NCBI GenBank assembly: GCA_012934845.2
Contig: WNNJ02000687.1
Location: 120,892 to 184,891, forward strand
Source: Pomphorhynchus laevis
Taxonomy: Eukaryota > Acanthocephala > Palaeacanthocephala > Echinorhynchida > Pomphorhynchidae
Direction: 5' to 3'
Length of the DNA: 64,000 bases
A program made the translations under genes and the position numbers. Of this stretch, positions 45,668-55,254 are shown one piece after another; position 1 is the stretch's first letter; the number at the start of each line of letters is the position of its first letter. Under the pieces are notes generated by a model. That model saw only the letters and a list, made by a program, of their open reading frames with translations. It was not told where the DNA came from and searched no databases.

Positions 45668-46792
45668 TTGGAACATGAATATAAAACTATACCTATATTA
45701 TATTGTAATCCAAAATTACATAAAAATTCAATAAAACACAGGTTCATATGTAGTGCGTTTAAATGTACATTAAAACCACTTTCTGTCTATATAAATAAAA
45801 TACTTAAAGTAATTAAAGCACAAATTAAAAAATATTGTAAGGTAATCGAAATTAATACTGGTATAAAACACTATTTCAGTATTAATTCTACAAAAGAATT
45901 TTTAGAACAGACAAAAGGAATAAATTTTCAAAATATAAATACATACGATTTTAGTACGCTTTATACAAATCTAGATTTAGCAGATATTAAAGATGCATTA
46001 GAAAAATTAATTAATCTTATATTCGGAAAAAGATATACATATATATGTTATAATAATTATAACGCCTATCTAACAAAAATTAAACCATCAAGTAAATATA
46101 AATATATGGATAAAATTGAATTAATAGAATCCTTAAATATTTTGATAAATCAAAATTATTTAAAAGTAGGGACATCTATATTTAGACAAGTAAAAGGTGT
46201 TCCAATGGGTGGTAATAGTAGCCCAATTATAGCTGACTTGTTTTTAAGCTTTATAGAATATGAATTTGTTCATAACTGTGTAAAAACTAAATCTAAACTA
46301 TATAAATATATGAAATATATGTTTCGATACATTGATGATATATGTGTATTTAATTCTAATAATTTTTATTCAATTAGTGAACAAATTTATCCAGAAAGCC
46401 TTATTCTTAACAAAACCAATATTAATGATAAAGAAGGTATATATCTAGATATGAACATTAAATTAATATTAACTAAAACTACTATTAATTTATATCGTAA
46501 AGATGACATATTTAAATTTACAAGAAACATATTTTTGCATGAGCATTCATGCATACCATATAATATAAAATATAATACATTAAATAATGAAATTTTAAGA
46601 ATTGCAACAATATGTAATGATATTGGCTTTCTTCAAAATCATTTAAATAATTTAATAGATACCTATTTTAAACTGGGTTACTATAAAAATAGCATCAAAC
46701 AGAAAATAGTAAAGTATATAAATCAACACACTAATATTAAAAATAAATTTAAAATCATTAACGGAAAATTTTTATGGATGGATAATAAATAA
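45668..46792 (+). CDS. Penelope-like reverse transcriptase, long open frame
   Basis: A 374-codon frame with a good PLE RT. PILYCNPKLHKNSIKHRFIC is the N-terminal block. INSTKEFLEQTKGI and NTYDFSTLYTNLDLADIKDA give the first Asp block. FRQVKGVPMGGNSSPIIADL is the PMG block of PLE RTs, and MFRYIDDICVFNSNNF the catalytic YIDD block. GIYLDMNIKL and LYRKDDIFKF follow, then a conserved C-terminal tail to FLWMDNK. The true N-terminus is missing: compared with the minus copy at 43690-45421 about 100 residues are lost and replaced by a family B fragment, so the ATG is accidental. The RT core is intact by eye, but the element cannot be autonomous. The absence of a C-terminal GIY-YIG domain argues against Penelope/Poseidon types. 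Confidence 0.85.
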   Translation: MEHEYKTIPILYCNPKLHKNSIKHRFICSAFKCTLKPLSVYINKILKVIKAQIKKYCKVIEINTGIKHYFSINSTKEFLEQTKGINFQNINTYDFSTLYTNLDLADIKDALEKLINLIFGKRYTYICYNNYNAYLTKIKPSSKYKYMDKIELIESLNILINQNYLKVGTSIFRQVKGVPMGGNSSPIIADLFLSFIEYEFVHNCVKTKSKLYKYMKYMFRYIDDICVFNSNNFYSISEQIYPESLILNKTNINDKEGIYLDMNIKLILTKTTINLYRKDDIFKFTRNIFLHEHSCIPYNIKYNTLNNEILRIATICNDIGFLQNHLNNLIDTYFKLGYYKNSIKQKIVKYINQHTNIKNKFKIINGKFLWMDNK

Positions 46793-47110
46793 TATACTTT
46801 GTATTAGAATAAGATACTATATAATCAAATTTTATCAGAGGAAATACGTCATTAGTACGTGGTTGGCCTCGCTGTTATGTTGGGTCAAAGAATAGGAGCC
46901 GAAACCTGATAGCATAGCAATTTTTCCTGATGACCTCTAATCCTTATTACGATATAACGTCTGTTATTTATTAGTCAATTCATAAAAAATGACTTTTATA
47001 TTAAATTTCAATTTTTTATTTTAACTTGATATAAGTTGTATAAAATCTTATAAATATAAAATCTTATAACAAGCAATATATATCAATTAATATATTTTGT
47101 ACTTTATAAT
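46793..47110 (+). mobile_element. Penelope-like 3' UTR
   Basis: Carries the conserved sequence series after the PLE ORF: TATACTTTGTATTAGAATAA, GAAATACGTCATTAG, TGTTATGTTGGGTC, GCCGAAACCTGATAGCATAG, TGATGACCTCTAATCC and TTATTTATTAGTCAATTC. The same series is seen at 20690-21450, 40650-40960, 43850-44030, 52500-52700 and 55600-55680. Confidence 0.75.
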
Positions 47111-47206
47111 TTTTCTTGCTTTTTGTTTCGAATATTGGATACTAAGAAAATATAATAAGTGAGAACGAAATGATTTAAACGATTTATATTTTTCCCTGCC
47201 ACAAAA

Positions 47207-47562
47207 TTTTTAGGAGTTGCGGAAGCAGACTGGGAAACCTCGTATTAAACATTAACTTTAATGTAGACTGATTTTGATTATTTGTTGCTGATACAAATTA
47301 TCAAAATACATTTCTAATTTAGATAAGAGCGAAACAAGAAGCTTAAAGAAAAGTTTTATATTAAACAAAACTTTAATTCAAAACGAAAGCAGAGCACAAT
47401 TTAAGAAATTATTTCCATATTAGATATTTATAATCCATCATAATTTGCAGCAGTCCACATTATGTATTAAGAAATAATTTTCAAGCCCTCTTATTATTTT
47501 TTGTTGTCTTCTGAAATACACAACTCAAGACTAAAAGTCCTAATAATTTAAATAGTTCTGCT
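47207..47562 (+). repeat. Dispersed repeat D, copy 2, left part
   Basis: Nearly identical to 25005-25361 (GGGAGTTGCGGAAGCAGAC through AATAGTTCTGCT). Interrupted at 47562 by the OTU-bearing LINE. It continues at 50389. Confidence 0.85.
47551..47562. repeat. Left target-site duplication of the OTU LINE
   Basis: AATAGTTCTGCT, the same 12 bases as at 50389-50400. The undisturbed repeat D copy has it once at this point (25350-25361). Confidence 0.8.
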
Positions 47563-47618
47563 CGGAAAATAGTTACATTGAGAATAGTTTAAATAGTTAC
47601 ACCTCGGAAAATTGGGTA

Positions 47619-48517
47619 TGGGCGAAAGTAGATGTTTCGAACGCATTAAATACAGTTGACAGGCAATGCTTTATTGACGCAGTCGACATTAAAGCACCTT
47701 CTATCGGACCGCGGATCAAATGGTGCCACTCGCAACACTCAAAATTACGATTTGGAGCAGCAAAAAGCCTTACATCGTCAGCAGGAGTACAACAAGGGAA
47801 CCCTCTGGGCCCATTCCTTTTCGTACTGGCAATCCAACCGATTATTCGGAAAGTCGACTTGATCACAGGTATCGGTTTTAACAAGTGGTATTTAGACGAT
47901 GGAATAATTGGAGGTGAACCCAAAGCAGTTGCTATCACATTAAACATGATTGCAAATGAGCTTGAAAAAATCGGACTATCAATGAATTGGCAAAACACGA
48001 ATTAATTGGCCACACAGAAGCAATTATCTCAACGCAGACAGAATGGACTCACTCTCCACATACCAAGACTGACGGCAATTTCACTCTTTTGGGATGCCCA
48101 ATTGGTTCGCAAGAGTTTGTAGAAGCATATATCATAAATAGTTGCTTACAAAACCTAGTAAATGACACAGAGCTTGTCGCGTCGCTTCCGGACGCTCATG
48201 TGGCTTACCTGCTATTGCGCCACTGTGCTTTCGCTCAACGAATAGCATTCCTGATGAGGAATGTAGATCCAGCAAGCACCGAACTTTTCTGTAAGCCGTT
48301 TGATAATGCTGTGATCCATGCGATGGAAAACATTGCTTCAATACAACTGTCAGCGCGAACACGATCTCAAGTTGAGCTCCCACTAAAAATGGGCGGTCTG
48401 GGCCTTAGGAGTACAAACAAACACAGAGCGGCAGCCTTTGCAGCAAGCGTCAGCACAGTGGCCACGTTTGTGAACCAGGATCCAAATACATTTCCGGGCT
48501 TTTGTAAACGCGAATGA
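47619..48517 (+). pseudogene. Reverse transcriptase of the OTU LINE (YLDD type)
   Basis: From 47619 one frame reads WAKVDVSNALNTVDRQCF (first catalytic Asp block), AAKSLTSSAGVQQGNPLGP, then FLFVLAIQPIIRKV and KWYLDDGIIGGEPKAV (catalytic block, with Leu for Ala in YADD). It shifts frame near 47985 and continues as 47987-48517: AKHELIGHTEA, FTLLGCPIGSQEFVEAY, LLLRHCAFAQRIAFLMRN and LPLKMGGLGLRSTNKHRAAA (the GGLG thumb motif). The RT family, with its QQGxPLGP and WYxDDG motifs, is spread widely in animals and protists. RT fingers are lost by 5' truncation. Confidence 0.85.
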
Positions 48518-48542
48518 AATACTTGCGCTACACGGATCAGAA

Positions 48543-49330
48543 GTGGAACAACAGGATTCATCCACAAGATTACATCAAATATCGTTCGAAATCGACTCAG
48601 AGAAGCGGAGAAATCTATTAGACACTGGAGATGATCGGACAAGGGCCAGACTAATAGCGGTATCACAGCCACATGCGAACGCATGGTTACAATGCGCCCC
48701 AAATCGAAGTCTCGGCCTAGCTCTTACCGACCAAGAATTTACAATTCTTATAAGAATGTGGTTAGGCATGCAAATTGCTCCAAGTGACTACCGTTGTAGT
48801 CAATGTTTTTGAAACGCAGATGCTGAGGGCTTCCATCCACAAACGTGCAACTACGGTGGTTTTCCAGAAATGCGTCATAACGGAATTTGTAACGTCGTTC
48901 TACAGGCGGCACAATCAGCAGGAATGCATGTGGGTTGTGAGGTTCGCAATCTTGTCCAAAATCTACAAGAACGGCCAGCAGATATTCTGATCTACGGGGA
49001 TCCTTCAGATGCTATAGATTTCGCGGTAACACATCAACTACAGAAATCCTTTCTTCGCCAGTCAGCATATGTACCTAGTTACGCAGCTGCGCAGTACGCA
49101 TCATCGGTCAAAGATAGGAAGTACCGTGCTAAAATGATTGAGGCGGGATATAACTTCATACCTGCAGTCTTGGAGTGTTACGGCGGCTGGAATATGGAAG
49201 GGGAGAAAATCATCAGACGAATCGCCCGATCCTTAGCAATTTGATCATATCTACCATACAGCATCGCATCTGCACGGCTCTTTCAACGAATATCAATATC
49301 ACTCATGAGAGGAAATTCAAAAGCTATATT
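48543..49330 (+). pseudogene. CCHC knuckle and restriction-like endonuclease of the OTU LINE
   Basis: One frame, with a stop at 48810 and another at 49242, covers the C-terminal region: RARLIAVSQPHANAWLQC, FTILIRMWLGMQ, then CSQCF and a HPQTC pair that together form a CCHC knuckle, GGFPEMRHNGICNVVLQAA, and the nuclease core RPADILIYGDPSDAIDFAVT (PD-(D/E)XK-like Asp residues). YNFIPAVLECYGG then LFQRISISLMRGN close the domain. The arrangement parallels R2-type LINEs, in which a CCHC motif and RHN precede a restriction-like endonuclease that nicks the target. Family F1 shows the same blocks. Confidence 0.75.
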
Positions 49331-49689
49331 ATCTTGCATTGATATGTTAAACCTACCGTATTACGAGATTGCTAACCCCATAATGGAGAATCCCACACGA
49401 AGAATGAACCCCTTCCAGACACTTGATCTGACTGGTGAGGAGTCTGGCGCTGCACTTGAGACGGAAAATATCAGAAAGGTGTGTTAGAAAGCGCAATCTG
49501 ATGTCCACGATTGTGAAATGTCACAAGAACATGCATCTGACAGTGAATCTATTATTAACAAATGTGCGGAAACGGCGAGAGAGGAAACTTCTCTGTATAA
49601 GTCCGATGCGGAAAAAAACTTATTCGAACAATACGACTCTCGTGATAACTCTAGAACGGACATGAAGAAGCTGCGTCGCACAACAGCTG

Positions 49690-50285
49690 ATGGGATTTCT
49701 GCTGCATTTCATTAATGATTTCGGGATTGTGATCCGCGAGGTCTCCAGCGATGGTAACTACCTATTTCACGCCCTCTCTGACCAGATGACGGGTAATTTC
49801 GATAATCACTCAGAGTATCATGCGAATGTTTGCGACTACATGGAGGCCGACAAGACGGAGTTTGGGCATTTCTTCGAAAACTTTGACAAATCGATCGCGC
49901 AGCTTCGCGAACCGCGTGTGTTTGCGCAAATGATGCACTGGTGGCCTTTGCTCGCCTCAAACGCGTTTCCATTGTCATTCACCAGGAAGGAATTATGCCG
50001 TGGATTATTAACAGCAGCACGATAAGCGAAGATTGCAGCCAAGATCATTTACATGCCCTTCATAAAACAGAGTCCCTAGCTCCTTTGTTGGACGACAAGA
50101 GCCCTAGCGAAAACAGCTTTGAAGCAAATCGGCAAATCGAAGTTGAGGCGACGGAGCTTCACATTTCATATCACCGCAACGAGCACTACAATAGCATGCG
50201 AAGGATGACCAGCGACTGCGACGGACCAGCTTCAGTCAACCTTTGCGAATTCGGCCGCCGATGGAGACGACGCTGCCCACAATAG
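49690..50285 (+). pseudogene. OTU deubiquitinase-like domain, nucleophile changed
   Basis: 49690-49940 reads FGIVIREVSSDGNYLFHAL, SDQMTGNFDNHSEYHANV, CDYMEADKTEFGHFF. After one frame change near 49935 it continues DALVAFARLKRVSIVIHQ, PWIIN, ELHISYHRNEHYNSMRRM and GPASV. The block order and wording follow OTU proteases of the OTUD3 type, in which DGNCLFRAL carries the catalytic Cys and EHYxSVR the catalytic His. Here Cys is Tyr (DGNYLF) while the His is kept. OTU enzymes remove ubiquitin. The domain lies inside the target-site duplication, so it belongs to the LINE. A retrocopied host OTUD3 fused by chance is the alternative; the coding-like linker from the endonuclease argues against it. Confidence 0.75.
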
Positions 50286-50388
50286 GAGGAAAGACATTGA
50301 GTGAATTTATTTAGTAACTCTTGTTTTATCAGATTTGTTATTATGATTTGTTTTTTATTACTTTAAGTATTCTATTCAAGAAAGTGTC

Positions 50389-50400
50389 AATAGTTCTGCT
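50389..50400. repeat. Right target-site duplication of the OTU LINE
   Basis: AATAGTTCTGCT, identical to 47551-47562. Confidence 0.8.
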
Positions 50401-51160
50401 GTGAGTATTTCATTCTTTGATCTAAAAATACAAATTTAAGCAATTTAAAATGTAATTACAGATAATGGAATTTTTGTAGACAATTGTATCCTTAAAATAA
50501 AATAATAATTCCCTTATTTATTATGGTTATTGCAAATACCTTAAAGCATGCGCATTTGTAAAAATTCATTATTAATTAGCTGCAGTTCGTATTATATATT
50601 AATAAATAATTTATTTTTTAAAATGATAAATGCTTGTTTGCTGCCTTTCGTCGATATGCAACTCAAGATTTAAAGTTGAGAAACAGCATTTATCCTCTGA
50701 TAAATCAATTAAATGCGCAATTGATAAAATACTCGCCCATTGATATAATAAAACATTCATTGCTAAAACCATCAATATTAACTTGCCCATTGATATAATA
50801 GAACATTCATTCCTAAAACCGTCAATATTAAAGTCAATTCGATCCAAATAAAATTCGAATTCCTTTTTAATATTTCAATTCCAAATCGGTACCATTAATG
50901 TAGAGACCGTAACGATAATGATTTAAATCCGGAATCAACAATAAATTTCAAATTTTAAACTTAAAAGTTAGTTTTTCAGATCTGATTGTTTCAATTTTTA
51001 TAGTTTTTTATTTTAAAGTTAGATATGTCTCTCTCATTATGATATATTTATAGTTCTACATATAGATTATACAATTATACATTATCAATTTACTTTCTAA
51101 TATTTATAATTTATTTAAAAATATTCGCAATTCATGTTAAAGCATTCGTGATTAATAAGA
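50389..51160 (+). repeat. Dispersed repeat D, copy 2, right part
   Basis: 50389-50646 matches 25350-25607. Then about 375 bases (50647-51021) are present here but absent from copy 1, where TGCTGCCTT joins AGATATGTCTCTCTC directly. 51022-51160 again matches copy 1. The extra segment contains a 50-bp tandem duplication (ACTCGCCCATTGATATAATA at 50731 and ACTTGCCCATTGATATAATA at 50781). Confidence 0.75.
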
Positions 51161-51500
51161 TGTTATTATTTTTTAAATTGAATAGTTTGCATTATCTAAA
51201 TGCTTTCTAAGGCTAATACAGTTCAGATAGCTCGCTTTAACGTTTTAATGCGCATAAATTTACAATATATACCGTAGACGATGTAAGCGTTGAAACTTCA
51301 TTGGATTGAAAGCTCATTTACCAACAATTTTTTGATTAGCCAAAGAACATACAGTAAAACTGCATTCTTAAAACATCGACAAATATTGTCATGGTAACAA
51401 ATAATTATTTAGAAAATCGTTTTAAATATATCAACTGATTTTTGGATTCAAAATTTTATTAAAAAAAAATCATAAATTTTATTTATGACATTTTTGCACG
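51160..51500. other. AT-rich spacer
   Basis: No gene or shared repeat recognised. Confidence 0.4.
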
Positions 51501-52480
51501 TCATTGGCTAATCTCCTATTCCGAAGAAAAAGCGATAGCTTGTTCAGCCCGATCCGCTTGTAAAGGAGTTGATCTACCTAAGTATAAGTATGCTATAATC
51601 ATTCTTGACACGACATATCGATATTTATGTTTTGCCACACACAAAACGTGCTAAGGCTCCACGCATCTATAGAGAAACCATAACACTTTTGGGATGGCTA
51701 CGCGTTTGGAAACATCATTCCCATTGAAGTTGACGTATAGTTCGTCCAACAAACACATTATTCGAGAGAATGCTATTAAGAGAGTAGCAAGTTTGGGTAA
51801 GCCATAAAGCCATAATCCAAAGAATTCGCAAGTCGTCTATTCGTGCTGACTGAGTAGAACTACTAAACGATTTGTAGCTATCAGATTATAAAACATTCTC
51901 CAATTTATCTCTTCTTGAGCTTGTTTCAGTTTAAGGGCTAAGGCATAGCGACATCGTTGTCTGCCTGTACGTATAAAGGCATTACTCTTTGTTCCATACA
52001 ACAAATGTAGAAATAAAGTAGTCATTTAGTTGTGTAACATGTGGTTACATCGCGCTAGTCAAGAAATACTATAAAAACAGGACCTAACAATGTAGCAGTA
52101 CTTCGATCAACACATATTCGTGTTGGGTTATTTTTCGAGATGCAAGTTAATTTACAGCATCTTTAATGGTGAGAAGTTCGTCAATATCAGTCATTTTGAT
52201 AAGCCTATATACCTTACCTTTACAGTAATCAATCCTAAACACAAGTTCAGGTAGTTGGTGCTGCACGAGTTACCACTTGGGCCCAGTCCGCCAATCCATG
52301 CTTAGACTCTCCCCCTTCTTTTATTCTGCGGATCATCTAAGGTTACCGCTATTTTTTGTTCATCTGACGTAACGCTATGGACATATCCTCAAAGCGCCTG
52401 CTGCATCTACAGAATATAGTAGTTTCTAAATCCAATTCCTTTCCAAAAATTGCACTATAGGAGAAAAACCTTATACATTT
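51500..52480. other. GC-richer stretch with unassigned coding-like scraps
   Basis: This is less AT-rich than its flanks. The minus frame 52025-51837 (62 codons: LLYGTKSNAFIRTGRQRCRY, LKLKQAQEEINWRMFYNLI) looks coding-like but I do not recognise it. Minus reading around 52460-52290 gives short plausible pieces (TSDEQKIAVTLDDPQNKRRG) in shifting frames. A decayed retrocopy or unknown element is likely. No start, stop or splice structure supports a live gene. Confidence 0.3.
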
Positions 52481-52499
52481 CGAATTTAATACCCATGAC

Positions 52500-52700
52500 A
52501 AGACATAGCAGTTCCTCCTTTATGACTTCAAATCCTTATTCTAATACATCGTCTGTTATTTATTAGTCAATTCATAAAAATTAACTTTTATTTTAAATTT
52601 CAATTTTAAATTGAAACTTGATATAAATGGTATAAAATCTTATATAATTATTTATTATTTATCTTTATTTTTAATTTATTAATTAATAATAAAATCTATT
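52500..52700 (+). mobile_element. Penelope-like 3' UTR fragment
   Basis: Shares ATAGCAGTTCCTCC, GACTTCAAATCCTTATTCTA and TTATTTATTAGTCAATTC with the PLE 3' UTR at 46900-47040. Confidence 0.65.
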
Positions 52701-52929
52701 TTATAAATAATATTTAAATACTATTATAATTTAAATATAATAATATTTAAAATAAAATTATAAATATAATATTTAAAATGGTTTTAAATATTCTGATTTT
52801 ATGCTTATAAAAATTGATTATTAGTAAATCATTTAAATAATCTTAAATCACTTAATAATCTCTTTAAAGAGATTATTTTTCTGTTAATTTTCAAGCAAGT
52901 TCAATGATTTTTTCTTTTTTTCTAATGTA

Positions 52930-53110
52930 GAATTATACATCAACAAAATATTATTTAAATGCTAAATTTACAATTTAAAAATCACTTTATGGATGAATAA
53001 ACAATATGATTGTATTTGATACAAGATACACCATATAATTAAATTTCAAAAGAGTAAATACGTCATTAGCATATATTTGGCCTTCTGCTATGTTGGGTCG
53101 AAGAATATGC
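52930..53110 (+). mobile_element. Penelope-like ORF end and proximal 3' UTR fragment
   Basis: Starts with a decayed TTTATGGATGGATAA stop region, then AATACGTCATTAGCATA and TGCTATGTTGGGTCGAAGAA of the PLE 3' UTR. It breaks at about 53110 into unrelated sequence. Confidence 0.55.
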
Positions 53111-53500
53111 TTCTTTACACAGAAGAATATCTATCAATGTGAGCACATCACGAACCATCATGTGTTTCACGAATACGTGCATCATGTATTCCAATTGTCT
53201 TCATCATTTCATCAGCCGTATCATGAATTTCAACTAACGTCTTAGATGTTGCAGCAGCCTCAGTCGGACATTCATATAATATAAAAGGTGCTGTAATTTC
53301 GAAGTGTCGTAATATATGCAACCTACTAAGGCAATTGCTAAGAACTCTTCATCAACAGCCGTACAGGTTTATCTGATCGGGCATATACAACAACACTAGA
53401 TCACTCACAAGAGCTTCCTGTATGACCAATACTACAAATGAAATTACTTAAATTTTCAGTCGTAAACATTTAAAAGGGTTAATAGAAATAATTATTGAGA
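53110..53500 (-). other. Unassigned coding-like scrap
   Basis: On the minus strand about 53330-53150 reads FEITAPFILYECPTEAAATS, KTLVEIHDTADEMMKTIGIH and DARIRETHDG without a stop, flanked by broken frames. I do not recognise it. It may be part of a transposon protein or a pseudogene inserted in the PLE remnant. Confidence 0.3.
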
Positions 53501-54000
53501 GCCATCCGTAAATAATCGTTAATTATCTTCTGCTTTAATTATATTACCTAAAAATATAATTAAAGATTTATATAAGCACTTTCTATATGCTTAGATACTC
53601 TCTTGCGCTTTTTGAAACATAAATTTAAGTGAACAAACTCGAGGATCCGGGTTCGTCCTCATCGGTCTACGGATTAGAATCTCTATATAGGGGCCGTTGG
53701 CTTGCAGATGCATGTATATGTGGCCGTGCTGAGTGTTTGTATTATTTCCACCTATAATCAGTGCCCGGTTTTTTGATAACTTGGGAGTGAAATGCGAATG
53801 AGGAAAGCTCCCCATTATAAATATGGGTAAAGTATATATTCTTATATTATATATCTTTATATTTTTAGGTAATATAATTAAATCGGAAGAGAATTAACAT
53901 GTTTCTTAATGCAGATGGTTCCTAATAATTATTTCTATCAACCATTATAGATGTCTACCACTGAAAATTTAAGTAACCTCAATCACAGTCTCGGTAAATT
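53500..54000. other. Spacer with one unassigned frame
   Basis: The minus frame 53815-53591 (74 codons, PKLSKNRALIIGGNNTNTQH) overlaps a GC-richer island at 53620-53820. I see no known motif and would not call a gene. Related ATAATTATTTCTATCAACC text occurs near 53480 and 53930. Confidence 0.3.
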
Positions 54001-54030
54001 GTTAAACCAACAATAATTAAACCAACTTTA

Positions 54031-54056
54031 TGTATTCCCGAAGGAATACATAAAGC
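54031..54056. other. Short hairpin
   Basis: TTATGTATTC and GAATACATAA form a perfect 10-bp stem around CCGAAG. A GAATACATAAAGCGAGTT unit occurs just after it and again at about 54091, so this is a small repeat cluster. Confidence 0.5.
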
Positions 54057-54328
54057 GAGTTTGTTAAATACATGAAGTTGGTTTGAATAAAGTTTGAATA
54101 CATAAAGCGAGTTCGATTGTTAAACCATTACTTCCTGATTTCCTAAATTTAATTTAATTTTAATATTTTGACAGAACAAATCTGCAATAAATCGGGAATG
54201 AATTTAAATCAGTGCACAATGCAAAGTATTTATTATCCAGAAAGGAAAACAGAAAGTAAGTTGGCTTAACAATCAAAGTAAGTTGGCTTAATGCATTCCT
54301 TCTGGATAATACATGACAAACGAAAAAG

Positions 54329-54370
54329 GTTGTTTACGTAAAGTGATAAACATCACTTTACGTAAACAAC
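54329..54370. other. Perfect 19-bp hairpin
   Basis: GTTGTTTACGTAAAGTGAT and ATCACTTTACGTAAACAAC are exact inverted repeats around a 4-base loop (AAAC). Further GTAAACAAC and ATAAACAGC units follow to 54392. No poly-T tract follows, and no ORF is near. Confidence 0.7.
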
Positions 54371-54419
54371 ACATAAACAGCACGTAAACAACACAATTTT
54401 CCTGGTTATAATAAATACA

Positions 54420-55250
54420 AATTTATTGGGCAAGTTCTCAATATACACTTTCAGCTTGATTTTACTGCTATTGTGAATAGAATGTACGCGCCAACATAAA
54501 AAAACAAAGTGATATTCTATATACAATACTGCATCTGTCTACTGATTACAAGCAAACAACTGATTGAACTATCTACTTAAAACAACAATTATAATCTTCA
54601 ATTTATTGCTTGGACTTTTGATTGGACTTTTTAATTAAAAATGTTTATTTATAAGATATTTATTTTGCTTTATTTATTAGCAAGTTTTTGTTTAATTACA
54701 ATGAATATTCAAGAATAATAAATTATGAATTAAATCGCAATGCATTTAAATTTCAGAAATCATTTCTAAATCATACAATCTACGAATAATTAATTCTCTT
54801 CTAAATTCATCACAAAATAAGTTTATTTAATCAAATGCATTACGATTGAAATCGATCCATTATTCTTCCAATTATTTCTAAACATTAAAAATGTTTATGT
54901 TTGCGAATACAATATATTTCATGAGTCACTAAAGTAAAATTTTTATTTAATATTAATTTATTAATATTAATTTATTATTTTATATTAATTTTATTTAATA
55001 TATTTTATTTAATATAGTAAAAATCATTTTAAACTTTAACCTTTCAACGATTAGCAAAAATAATTTGAGTAAAAAATTTATTTATAAGCAAATCTAAAAT
55101 TTGATAAAATCAAAGGAAAATATTATTCTCTGAATTTTTAACCCTTGATATATTGAATCCGCAGTTAATTTAAAACTCGCAAATTCAAACGATTAACGTA
55201 TTAAATTAATAATTTATTTTAATAATTAAAAATTAATTATTTTAATTAAT
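54420..55250. other. AT-rich stretch without recognisable features
   Basis: Only simple AT motifs (ATTAATTTATTAATATTAAT near 54950). No gene. Confidence 0.4.
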
Positions 55251-55254
55251 TATT

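Larger units (their letters stand above)
47563..50388 (+). mobile_element. LINE with RT, CCHC, restriction-like endonuclease and C-terminal OTU domain
   Basis: A 2826-base insertion delimited by a perfect 12-bp target-site duplication in repeat D. It starts inside the RT palm, so it is 5' truncated; a short stretch (CCTCGGAAAAT) is duplicated at the 5' junction (47562 and 47601), as often seen where LINE insertion ends. Domains in order: RT 47619-48517, CCHC 48800-48860, endonuclease 48860-49330, acidic linker 49330-49690, OTU 49700-50250, 3' UTR to 50388 without a poly(A) tail. The RT and endonuclease type is that of family F. A few frame changes and stops are present. Confidence 0.8.

Noticed and set aside
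46860-46940. A hammerhead ribozyme in the PLE 3' UTR (GAAAC followed by CCTGATGA)
   Set aside because: The two core motifs are present in a permuted order but the bases beside them do not form the needed stem in any copy.
48132-48769. Long minus-strand frames opposite the OTU LINE
   Set aside because: They are antisense shadows of a GC-richer coding region and have no motif of their own.
49712-49978. Minus-strand 88-codon frame opposite the OTU domain
   Set aside because: It is a shadow; the plus strand has the OTU motifs.
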